From the NCBI GenBank assembly GCA_028571885.1, contig JAPVVU010000219.1, positions 1-5,553 on the forward strand: DNA of 5,553 nt, read 5' to 3'. The notes beneath the pieces are model-generated. The model was not told the DNA's origin and made no database searches. It worked only from the letters and a program-made list of their open reading frames with translations. A program made the position numbers and the translations under genes. This stretch comes from Gammaproteobacteria bacterium. GTDB taxonomy: Bacteria > Pseudomonadota > Gammaproteobacteria > GRL18. Within the stretch, counting starts at the first letter, position 1, and each line of letters starts with the position of its first letter. Positions 1 to 5,553 of the stretch are shown here, in pieces.

Positions 1-621
1 AATAACACCATCAAAGGGTGCAATACTTAAAGTATCACGTAATTTTGTATCAATTTGCTGAATTTGAGAACGCGCCTGTTCAAGGGCCTGATGCGCCTGA
101 TCAAGCTGAGCTCGGGCAGCAGCAATATCAGCGCCCCGTTCCACACCATAATCCCGGGTCCCCATCATGTCAGACATGGGGTTGGTCACCAGCTGATCGA
201 ACATCCCCGGCATGCCCATTCCTCCCGGCGCACGATTCGTTGTTGAAGGTGATACAATTTGTCTGTGATACTGCACGCCGGCATTATTGACGGCAATTGA
301 TGCTGTGGCAAACTGGGCCAGTGCGATTTGCCTTCTTGCCAGTAATTCATCATCATTAATCTTTGCTAACAAATCACCCCGCTTAAAGCGATCGCCTTCC
401 TCACCAGAGATGCTGATAATACGGCCAGGCATTTGAGCAGCTAAGACAACCGATTTATGCGCTGCAACGGTACCGCCAACAAACAGGCGATTAGCTGGAA
501 TGGAGTCCATTTTTACAGGGACAATAGATAAGGATTGCGGCTCTTGTGAAGCAACCGCACCAGAGAATAGTATCGCTAAAATCATCGATAAAAAAATGAA
601 CATAAGGCAATAAATTTTCAT
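1..621 (-). CDS. RND efflux periplasmic adaptor (membrane fusion protein), N-terminal part, truncated by window edge
   Basis: This is the periplasmic adaptor that would link an inner-membrane RND pump to an outer-membrane channel. The frame is open from the ATG at 621 to the window edge (207 codons, no stop), about half of a usual adaptor. Residues 1-24 look like a signal peptide with a hydrophobic core and an AVA end, probably cleaved before SQEPQ. Residues 47-90 form the first half of the lipoyl-like barrel (PGRI, EEGDRFKRGDLLAKIND). Residues 91-120 and about 160-196 look like the two helices of the coiled-coil hairpin. Residues 198-207 (LSIAPFDGVI) begin the second barrel half. A methionine- and glycine-rich stretch at residues 133-154 lies between the two helices. 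AGGA at 626-629, 4 bases before the ATG, supports the start. The substrate is unknown; the pump gene should lie downstream, outside the window. The family call is confident, the substrate class is not. Confidence 0.9.
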   Translation of the reverse strand, partial: MKIYCLMFIFLSMILAILFSGAVASQEPQSLSIVPVKMDSIPANRLFVGGTVAAHKSVVLAAQMPGRIISISGEEGDRFKRGDLLAKINDDELLARRQIALAQFATASIAVNNAGVQYHRQIVSPSTTNRAPGGMGMPGMFDQLVTNPMSDMMGTRDYGVERGADIAAARAQLDQAHQALEQARSQIQQIDTKLRDTLSIAPFDGVI

Positions 622-625
622 TTTA

Positions 626-629
626 TCCT
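626..629 (-). promoter_or_regulatory. Ribosome binding site of the efflux adaptor gene
   Basis: Read on the minus strand, AGGA lies 4 bases upstream of the ATG at 619-621. It supports this ATG, which is directly followed by a good signal peptide. Confidence 0.6.
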
Positions 630-637
630 ACTCAGCA

Positions 638-663
638 CATCTGTCATGTACATCTGTCATGTA
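638..663. repeat. Perfect tandem repeat of a 13-bp unit in the adaptor leader
   Basis: The unit CATCTGTCATGTA occurs at 638-650 and again at 651-663 with no mismatch and no gap. The junction forms the 8-bp palindrome ATGTACAT. On the minus strand the repeat lies 17-42 bases upstream of the adaptor start, where an operator or leader element could sit. Two identical sites could be tandem regulator half-sites, or simply a slippage duplication. I do not recognise the motif as the site of a known regulator. Confidence 0.8.
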
Positions 664-713
664 TAAGTGATTAGGTCAAAGGTTCAGAATTTTCTTTAAT
701 CGTCAGGTAGTTA

Positions 714-719
714 ATTATA
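714..719 (-). promoter_or_regulatory. Candidate -10 box for the adaptor gene (weak)
   Basis: On the minus strand this reads TATAAT, a perfect sigma70-type -10 hexamer about 93 bases upstream of the adaptor ATG. There is no good -35 hexamer at 16-18 bp spacing. TTGAGC lies nearby but only 13 bases away. The region is AT-rich, so the match could be chance. It is the best promoter candidate I can find in the gap. Confidence 0.25.
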
Positions 720-764
720 ATCATATTACTGTGCTCAAATGAATGAGCTTAATCAATATTTAAT

Positions 765-858
765 GTAACTATTCAGCATATTATTTACAAAGAGCCTGTG
801 GTTGCTTATTTTTATGGGCTCAACAGCAGTCATTAAGAAATATACGTTGAATAGTTAC
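765..858. mobile_element. Probable 94-bp MITE-like element with GTAA ends
   Basis: The ends are perfect inverted copies over 11 bp: GTAACTATTCA at 765-775 and TGAATAGTTAC at 848-858. The similarity continues imperfectly to about 21 bp (17 of 21 positions agree). The flanks are near-identical 8-mers, TATTTAAT at 757-764 and CATTTAAT at 859-866, a direct repeat with one mismatch, as expected of a target duplication. From family knowledge, IS66-type elements have ends starting GTAA and make 8-bp duplications, so this could be a non-autonomous derivative; that assignment is inference. The interior has no coding capacity. The right flank contains the stop codon of the pentapeptide gene. Confidence 0.5.
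792..821 (-). terminator. Weak hairpin, possible end of the hydrogenase-linked transcript
   Basis: On the minus strand GAGCC (817-821) pairs with GGCTC (792-796) across a 20-base loop and is followed by TTTG. The stem is short, the loop long and the T-run poor, so this is at best a weak intrinsic terminator. It sits inside the inverted-repeat element, about 40 bases past the stop of the pentapeptide gene. The element's outer arms could add a second stem. Confidence 0.2.
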
Positions 859-861
859 CAT

Positions 862-1716
862 TTAATGGATATTTTTCTTATTCGGTGGAATATCGGCGTT
901 CAGTGCCTGGGAAAAATTTGAATACCCCATGGTGACAGTTTCCAGTTCAGCCCCCTTAAATTCAGCATTACTGACATCAGCATGAGAAATTATACTGCCG
1001 GTAATAACAGCGTCTTCCAGATTGGCATTACTCAAATCAGCCTGGTGAAGATTGACCGATCGAGCAAAAATATTTCTCATTTGTGCATGACTAAGATTAG
1101 CCCGTTCTAAGTTGGCCTTATTAATCACGGCAAAGCCGTCTTCGTGTTTACTTTCCAGATTTGCATAACTGAGATCAGCTTTAAACATATTGGCATCGTT
1201 AAAATGACTATCTCGTAAATCAGCATGATTCAGATTGGCTTCGCGAATATTTGCACGGATAAACAAACAGTCATTAGCAATCACTTCAGTCATATTAGTT
1301 CGGTAAAAAACAGCGTGACGCATATCAGCTCTGTTTAAATTAGCCTGACTCAGGTCCGACTCACGAAAATCAACCCAATGAAGATAAGCATGAGACAAGT
1401 TGGCATGAACAAGCTTGCTATTGAGTAACATAGCAGCATGAGCATGATTATCACTGCCCATTTCTGCATGAGATAAATCAGCATTACTCAAATCTGCATC
1501 ATTGAGATGAACACCAATAAGCGATGCATGCTGCAGATTCGCACCTTTCAGATTTGCCCGATTCAAGTCAGCAAAATCAAGTATGACATGATTCAGATCG
1601 GCATTTTCCAAATCAGCATCTTCCAGCCTCATTTCTCTTAGATCGGCTCCCGCCAGTGTATCAGCATCGATCGTAGCCAGAACATCGCCCGAACCAATTT
1701 TTTTTATTTCTATCAT
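862..1716 (-). CDS. Pentapeptide-repeat protein, histidine-rich, last gene of the hydrogenase-linked operon
   Basis: The 284-residue product is almost entirely A(D/N)Lxx repeats, roughly 40 five-residue units from about residue 20 to 270 (LAGAD, LEDAD, LSNAD, LNRAD and similar). Such repeats are known to fold into a right-handed four-sided beta-helix. The regularity is broken near residues 90-100, 145-150 and 185-200, where loops or a change of coil are likely. There is no signal peptide or membrane segment, so a cytoplasmic location is expected. Histidine is unusually frequent (17 residues) and often sits just before the A of a repeat (SHA, NHA, QHA). The start at 1716 is 4 bases after the stop of the DsrC-like gene, and its AGAGGA (1727-1732) lies within that gene. 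The molecular function is unknown; operon context suggests a structural or accessory role tied to the hydrogenase. Family call is firm, role is not. Confidence 0.9.
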   Translation of the reverse strand: MIEIKKIGSGDVLATIDADTLAGADLREMRLEDADLENADLNHVILDFADLNRANLKGANLQHASLIGVHLNDADLSNADLSHAEMGSDNHAHAAMLLNSKLVHANLSHAYLHWVDFRESDLSQANLNRADMRHAVFYRTNMTEVIANDCLFIRANIREANLNHADLRDSHFNDANMFKADLSYANLESKHEDGFAVINKANLERANLSHAQMRNIFARSVNLHQADLSNANLEDAVITGSIISHADVSNAEFKGAELETVTMGYSNFSQALNADIPPNKKNIH

Positions 1717-1720
1717 ATTT

Positions 1721-2053
1721 TTATAGTCCTCTACTATGGCAATCGGGTAAGCCTGCTATTTTACAGGCCAGCTTACAGCCGCCACTTGAAAACAGACCTT
1801 CCAAACGCTTTCTACTGCATGGCTCATCATGAGTGATTTCCTTACCCAGCTTTTTAATAATTTCCCTTGGATCGGGGGAAATACCATATTCTAAATAATA
1901 GCCCCGCAAAAAATTAATAATAAGCCAATGACATTCTGTCAGCTCCAGGCTATGTTCCTTTGCTTTTTCTATAGCAAAATCCTTATTCCAGGCATCAAAA
2001 TTGATGAGATAGCCTTTGCTGTTGAGTTCTAAAGACTCACTTTGATTTAACAT
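1721..2053 (-). CDS. DsrC/TusE/RspA-family sulfur-carrier-like protein with atypical cysteine arm
   Basis: The 110-residue product matches the small DsrC/TusE fold throughout. It begins with LNSKGYLINFDAWNKDFA, continues with LELTECHWLIINFLRGYYLEYGISP, and ends in a C-terminal arm containing CKIAGLP. In canonical DsrC the arm has two redox cysteines 11 positions apart, the last next to the C-terminus. Here the upstream one is kept (C97), but position 108 is Arg, and other cysteines occur at C93 and C105 (GGCKLACKIAGLPDCHSRGL); C41 and C79 lie elsewhere. DsrC carries sulfur as a persulfide or trisulfide and is a substrate of DsrK-type proteins, so Isp2 in the same operon is a plausible partner. 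The altered arm fits a regulatory (RspA-type) or specialised member rather than true DsrC or TusE. I chose the ATG at 2051-2053 because AGGGGGA precedes it by 7 bases. An ATG at 2077 would add 8 residues but lacks a clear binding site. Confidence 0.85.
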   Translation of the reverse strand: MLNQSESLELNSKGYLINFDAWNKDFAIEKAKEHSLELTECHWLIINFLRGYYLEYGISPDPREIIKKLGKEITHDEPCSRKRLEGLFSSGGCKLACKIAGLPDCHSRGL

Positions 2054-2060
2054 ACCCCTT

Positions 2061-2067
2061 TCCCCCT
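2061..2067 (-). promoter_or_regulatory. Ribosome binding site deciding the start of the DsrC-like gene
   Basis: On the minus strand AGGGGGA lies 7 bases before the ATG at 2051-2053. The in-frame ATG at 2075-2077 is preceded only by an AT-rich stretch without a purine-rich site. The internal start also gives a length and N-terminus closer to the DsrC/TusE family. Confidence 0.55.
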
Positions 2068-2113
2068 GATTTTTCATATTAGTCTTAACTTTTAATTCCT
2101 AACTTCCTATGAG

Positions 2114-2569
2114 TTAAAGATCTAAAAAATCATTGCTAATAACATACTGCTTCTGTGCTTCATTATCAACAATATTATTATTAGCTTCAATCATTGCACA
2201 ATTTCGGGCCATTCTGGTTTGCATAGCACAGTTCCATGCCAGATTATTTTTATTATCCAGATGCCGCTGTGGAGTCAGGCAGGTTTTTGTTGCTGTCACC
2301 ACAAAATGTGCAGCCTGTGATGACCAGTCGACATCACCACCACAAGCCGTGTAAGTCTTTACTGCCAGTGATTTAATCTGTTTATATATTTCTTCAAAAT
2401 CACTATCAGTAGACCCGTCATTCTTTGCCGTTTTCAATGCCCTTTCAATTATAGACTCTGAGTTCAGCTGGGCAACACTTTCAATAAATTGTGCCGCTAA
2501 TTTTCTTTGCTCAGCAATTGAAAGTTCTGAAAGTACCTGCTTAAAATCCTGATCATTTCTGATTGTCAT
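2114..2569 (-). CDS. Uncharacterised 151-residue protein between hynL and the DsrC-like gene
   Basis: I do not recognise the family. The protein looks soluble and mostly helical, with no signal peptide or membrane segment. Residues 1-50 are charged and amphipathic (SELSIAEQRKLAAQFIESVA). A glycine turn with Cys76 (TYTACGGDVDW) follows near residue 72, and then a helical half with QAAHFVVTAT (85-94), Cys97, Cys114 and Cys124 (AWNCAMQTRMARNCAMI). Four cysteines and H88/H103 could bind a metal or take part in thiol chemistry, but there is no standard CxxC motif. It starts 25 bases after hynL with GAGAGG 5 bases before the ATG, and ends 60 bases before the DsrC-like start, so it is very likely cotranscribed with both. 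An accessory role in hydrogenase assembly or in electron transfer to the DsrC-like protein is possible but only inferred from position. Confidence 0.8.
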   Translation of the reverse strand: MTIRNDQDFKQVLSELSIAEQRKLAAQFIESVAQLNSESIIERALKTAKNDGSTDSDFEEIYKQIKSLAVKTYTACGGDVDWSSQAAHFVVTATKTCLTPQRHLDNKNNLAWNCAMQTRMARNCAMIEANNNIVDNEAQKQYVISNDFLDL

Positions 2570-2594
2570 GATAACCTCTCATTTCCTCTAAGCT

Positions 2595-4316
2595 TCAGGT
2601 CACTTTAACTTTTATCAATTCTTCACCATCCGGATCAGTCACATGAACTGCACAGGCAATGCACGGATCAAAGCTATGAATAGTACGTAAAATTTCTATC
2701 GGCTGCTTAACATCATGCAGTTGATGATTATCCTGCAAAGCGGCTTCATAGGCGCCGGGCTGTCCATTGGGATCTCGAGGGCCGGCATTCCAGGTACTGG
2801 GCACAACAGCCTGATAGTTGGCAATTTTTTGATCTTCAATGACAATCCAGTGACCTAACGCACCACGTGGTGCTTCCATAAAGCCGACACCTTGCGCCTG
2901 TTTCGGCCATGTCGAAGGTTCCCAGAGTTTTTCATTAAAAGTTTTGGTATCACCCAGTTTGATATTGGTCATTAACTGATCAAACATACCCTGCATAGCA
3001 TCTACTATGATCTTGGTTTCCAATGTTCTGGCCGCTGTTCGTCCCATAGTGGAATAGAGTGCTTCAACAGGCACATCTAACTTATTCAATGTCATTCCCA
3101 CCAGATCACGTGTTTGTTCATGACCTTTTGCATATAAGGTTAATACTCGGGCAAGTGGACCGACTTCCATTGGCAAGCCTTTCCAGCGTGGTGACTTAAG
3201 CCATGAATAACTGTTGTCAATATCCAGATGTTTATAGGGTGGTTTAGGACCGCTATAATTTAAATCGGTTTCACCATCATAGGGGTGCAGACCACTGTCT
3301 TTTCCACCACTATAGTCGTACCATGAGTGACTCACATATTCCTGTATCTCTTCACTATTATTTAAGTCCAGAGGATGCACGGTTGACAGATCTCGATTAA
3401 GAATAATACCTGAGGGTAAGAAGAAGCTCGCAGGATCATCCATTGATGTACCGGGCAAATCACCAAAGCACATAAAATTACCCAGGCCTTCACCCCGTTT
3501 GAACCAGTCCTTATAAAATGAGGCTATCGCCAGAGTATCCGGTACATAAACCTGATCAACAAAGGTCTTCATTTCATTAATCACATCCTGAACCTGAGAC
3601 AATTTTTTAATATTTATGGCAGAATCTGAATTCAAATCAATTGCCGATGCTACCCCGCCAACCAGGAAATTAGGGTGAGGACTTTTACCACCGAAAATAG
3701 TATGTAATTTTGCCACATCACGCTGCCATGTCAGTGCTTCAAGATAATGTGACACTGCCATAAGATTTGCTTCTGGCGGTAATTTATACGCAGGGTGTCC
3801 CCAGTACGCATTAGCAAAAATACCCAGCTGACCGCCTTCAACAAAGGTTTTTAATTTCTTTTTCATATCGGCGAAATAACCCGGTGATGACTTGGGCCAT
3901 TTACTAATACTTTGTGCTAATTCTGAGGTTGCTTTTGGATCGGCATCCAGTGCGGACACTACATCAACCCAGTCCAGTGCGTGCAGATGATAAAAATGCA
4001 TCACGTGATCATGGGCAAATTGCGCCATGATCATTAGATTTCGGATCAACTGTGCATTGGGGGGAATGGGATAATTCAGAGCATTTTCAACCGCTCTGAC
4101 TGAAGCAATACCATGAACCAGAGTACAGACACCGCAGATGCGTTGTGTAAATGCCCAGGCATCTCTCGGATCACGTCCTTTTAGAATTAATTCAATTCCC
4201 CTGACCATCGTGCCTGCGGAATAAGCCTGGGCAATTTTATCGCCATCCATTTGAGCTTCAATGCGCAGATGTCCCTCTATTCGTGTGATGGGATCAACAA
4301 CAATACGTTCACTCAT
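2595..4316 (-). CDS. hynL: [NiFe] hydrogenase large subunit, Isp-type (HynL)
   Basis: This is the catalytic subunit, which binds the Ni-Fe(CN)2CO centre and interconverts H2 with protons and electrons. The 573-residue length is normal for a membrane-associated group 1 large subunit. The RIEGH motif is at residues 12-16. The N-terminal nickel motif is RICGVCTLVH (C61, C64) and the C-terminal one is DPCIACAVH (C552, C555, H558). All four Ni-ligand cysteines are present. The 15 residues after H558 would be removed by a maturation endopeptidase once the metal is inserted; neither that protease nor the Hyp factors are in the window. The ATG overlaps the isp2 stop (ATGA, 4313-4316), and AGAGGA at 4326-4331 supplies the binding site. 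Placement directly after isp2 rather than after a small-subunit gene is the hallmark of hynS-isp1-isp2-hynL (group 1e) operons of sulfur bacteria. The small subunit must lie upstream, outside the window. Confidence 0.96.
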   Translation of the reverse strand: MSERIVVDPITRIEGHLRIEAQMDGDKIAQAYSAGTMVRGIELILKGRDPRDAWAFTQRICGVCTLVHGIASVRAVENALNYPIPPNAQLIRNLMIMAQFAHDHVMHFYHLHALDWVDVVSALDADPKATSELAQSISKWPKSSPGYFADMKKKLKTFVEGGQLGIFANAYWGHPAYKLPPEANLMAVSHYLEALTWQRDVAKLHTIFGGKSPHPNFLVGGVASAIDLNSDSAINIKKLSQVQDVINEMKTFVDQVYVPDTLAIASFYKDWFKRGEGLGNFMCFGDLPGTSMDDPASFFLPSGIILNRDLSTVHPLDLNNSEEIQEYVSHSWYDYSGGKDSGLHPYDGETDLNYSGPKPPYKHLDIDNSYSWLKSPRWKGLPMEVGPLARVLTLYAKGHEQTRDLVGMTLNKLDVPVEALYSTMGRTAARTLETKIIVDAMQGMFDQLMTNIKLGDTKTFNEKLWEPSTWPKQAQGVGFMEAPRGALGHWIVIEDQKIANYQAVVPSTWNAGPRDPNGQPGAYEAALQDNHQLHDVKQPIEILRTIHSFDPCIACAVHVTDPDGEELIKVKVT

Positions 4317-5553
4317 ATTTTTTCTTCCTCTTCAAGCAAATGTTCTGCAATCAGTTCACTCAGGCCAATAACCGGTAAATCCATATTATTTTCTTCCAGT
4401 CCTTCTTCCAACACAAGTCGACAATTGGCACAGGCTGTAACCATCACCTCAACATTAATTGCTTCCAGTTGAGATTTTTTACGATTAAATACTTTGAGCC
4501 GAAGTTCATCTGCACGTTCATTTGCGCTGACACCGCCACCGCCGCCGCAACACCAGTTCATTTTTCCTTGTTCACTCATTTCGACATAATTGGAAGAAAC
4601 CTGATTGAGCAAACGTCGGGGTTGTGCTTCGACACCACCTTTACGCACAATCTGACAGGGATCATGAAAGGTCAGTTTTTTATCCAGTGTGCCCGACATT
4701 TTTAAACGACCACTCTGCTGCAGTTCATCTAATAATTCTAAAATATGAACCACTTTAAAAGGATAAGTTCGGCCAATCAGGTTGGGGCCATCCCAGCGAA
4801 TCGCAGTATAAGCATGACCACATTCCGGACTGATCACATATTTGACCTTTAATTTTTCAGCACCATCCACGACACGCTGCACTAATTCACGTGCAATATC
4901 ACTGCTGCCAATCTGAATACCAGAATTAGTAGCTTCAAAGGCTTCTGATGATAGAGTCCAGCTCACCCTGGCCTGTTTAAATATTTTTGCCAGGGATTCG
5001 ATGTACTCTGGAAAATTAATAATCTCCATGGATGAAAGCAAAGCCATATAATCAGCACCTTCAACATCAATGGGGATAGTCAGTCCGGTATCACTCTCAA
5101 TATGTCCGATTTGTGCCTGCAGTGCTTTCAGGCGAATCCCCATGGGACTGCCAATTTTTATTGCCCGGGTACTGGCACCAATCAAACCTTCTGGGGCATG
5201 ATCAGAGGCCACCATACCTTCGCGAACTTTGCGGATCATGCCAGAAATATCATTGCCCACAGGACAAACCATTGAACAACGACCGCAGAGAGTACAGCCG
5301 TCATAAATCAGAGGTTCCCACTCGGCTAACATTTCATCGGTTACAGGTTTTGCCAGACCCAATACTTTTTTCAGCTTGCCGAACAAAGTATATTCACTTT
5401 CCCAGATTCTGCGCAAAGGTTCGACTTTATTAATCGGTGTGTATTTGGGATCATTGGTTTCGGTATAAAACAGACAGGCTTCAGCACATAAACCGCAATG
5501 TACACAGCTGCTGAAAAATGCCGCTGTAGGCGCATCGATCTGCTCTTTCAGGA
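4313..5553 (-). CDS. isp2: Isp2, HdrD/DsrK-like iron-sulfur protein of the Isp-type hydrogenase (5' end outside window)
   Basis: Isp2 is thought to pass electrons between the hydrogenase and a thiol/disulfide or quinone system together with the cytochrome b-like Isp1. The frame is open to the window edge, giving 412 visible residues; the missing N-terminus is probably short. Counting from the first complete visible codon, two [4Fe-4S] motifs occur: CVHCGLCAEAC (16-26) and CTLCGRCSMVCP (86-97). A complete CCG domain follows: HDPC (C299), WCCGGGGG (C334, C335) and CANC (C374, C377). That is the cysteine pattern that holds the unusual [4Fe-4S] cluster of heterodisulfide reductase HdrD/HdrB. The preceding half-domain (WTLSSEAFEATNSG, SPECGHAY) keeps a single cysteine, C244. 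No membrane helix is seen, so it should be a peripheral cytoplasmic subunit. A TTG at 5414-5416 lies inside the gene and is not its start, because the first ferredoxin motif lies upstream of it. It overlaps hynL by 4 bases, implying translational coupling. Confidence 0.94.
   Translation of the reverse strand, partial: LKEQIDAPTAAFFSSCVHCGLCAEACLFYTETNDPKYTPINKVEPLRRIWESEYTLFGKLKKVLGLAKPVTDEMLAEWEPLIYDGCTLCGRCSMVCPVGNDISGMIRKVREGMVASDHAPEGLIGASTRAIKIGSPMGIRLKALQAQIGHIESDTGLTIPIDVEGADYMALLSSMEIINFPEYIESLAKIFKQARVSWTLSSEAFEATNSGIQIGSSDIARELVQRVVDGAEKLKVKYVISPECGHAYTAIRWDGPNLIGRTYPFKVVHILELLDELQQSGRLKMSGTLDKKLTFHDPCQIVRKGGVEAQPRRLLNQVSSNYVEMSEQGKMNWCCGGGGGVSANERADELRLKVFNRKKSQLEAINVEVMVTACANCRLVLEEGLEENNMDLPVIGLSELIAEHLLEEEEKI

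Larger units (their letters stand above)
622..861. other. Intergenic region between the hydrogenase-linked operon and the efflux gene
   Basis: This AT-rich 240-bp gap separates two genes that point the same way. It holds an inverted-repeat element (765-858), a 13-bp tandem repeat (638-663), a lone TATAAT on the minus strand, and a weak hairpin. I see no convincing protein-coding gene and no RNA gene that I recognise. The gap is long compared with the spacing inside the operon to its right, which suggests that the operon ends here and a new transcript starts. Confidence 0.7.

Noticed and set aside
18..290. Plus-strand open frame of 90 codons and an overlapping 63-codon frame
   Set aside because: They lie opposite the efflux adaptor, whose minus-strand product has clear barrel, hairpin and signal-peptide features. 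The plus-strand products have no recognisable pattern.
1020..1640. Many near-identical 12-15 bp stretches that could look like a CRISPR array or DNA repeat
   Set aside because: They are spaced in multiples of 15 bases and encode pentapeptide units such as LSNADLSHA; no conserved repeat-spacer pattern is present.
2100..2116. Hairpin TAACT/AGTTA at the end of the 151-residue gene as a terminator
   Set aside because: The 5-bp stem is AT-rich, partly within coding sequence and has no T-run; the following gene is close and on the same strand.
2133..2354. Plus-strand open frame of 73 codons with a hydrophobic start
   Set aside because: It is antisense to the intact 151-residue gene and lacks support beyond being open; the hydrophobic start is a by-product of the opposite strand.
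4531..4548. Simple-sequence run of CCG/CCA triplets as a repeat of interest
   Set aside because: It encodes the glycine run after the conserved CC pair of the CCG domain, so protein function explains it.
5414..5416. TTG as the start codon of isp2
   Set aside because: The same frame continues upstream to the window edge and encodes CVHCGLCAEAC, a [4Fe-4S] motif expected in this family, so the TTG is an internal leucine.
5113..5433. Plus-strand open frame of 106 codons
   Set aside because: It is antisense to the ferredoxin-like part of isp2, where the minus-strand frame carries two exact [4Fe-4S] motifs.

Overview
The window is most likely chromosomal DNA from a moderate-GC gammaproteobacterium with a sulfur-based or chemolithotrophic metabolism. 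I infer this from gene content, not from a marker gene. All six genes lie on the minus strand, so transcription runs from high to low coordinates.

Positions 5553 to 862 hold the end of an Isp-type [NiFe] hydrogenase operon and three genes attached to it. The order of transcription is isp2 (HdrD/DsrK-like Fe-S protein, 5' end outside the window), hynL (hydrogenase large subunit), an unrecognised 151-residue protein, a DsrC/TusE/RspA-family protein with an unusual cysteine arm, and a pentapeptide-repeat protein. The isp2 and hynL reading frames overlap by 4 bases. The next gaps are 25, 60 (36 if an upstream start is used) and 4 bases, so the five genes look like one transcript. In the known hynS-isp1-isp2-hynL arrangement, the small subunit and the membrane cytochrome b lie just upstream, here beyond the right edge.

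Positions 622-861 are intergenic. They contain a likely 94-bp miniature inverted-repeat element next to the stop codon of the pentapeptide gene, and a perfect 13-bp tandem repeat just before the next gene. Positions 621-1 hold the first 207 codons of an RND-type efflux periplasmic adaptor, which is probably a separate transcription unit.

Taken together, HynL (with the unseen HynS) would oxidise H2 or evolve it, and electrons would pass through Isp1/Isp2. Isp2 resembles subunits that exchange electrons with thiol/disulfide substrates. The DsrC-like protein is encoded two genes downstream, so it is a natural candidate for that substrate or for a regulator. This possible hydrogen-to-protein-thiol link, with its non-canonical DsrC arm, is the most interesting part of the window.
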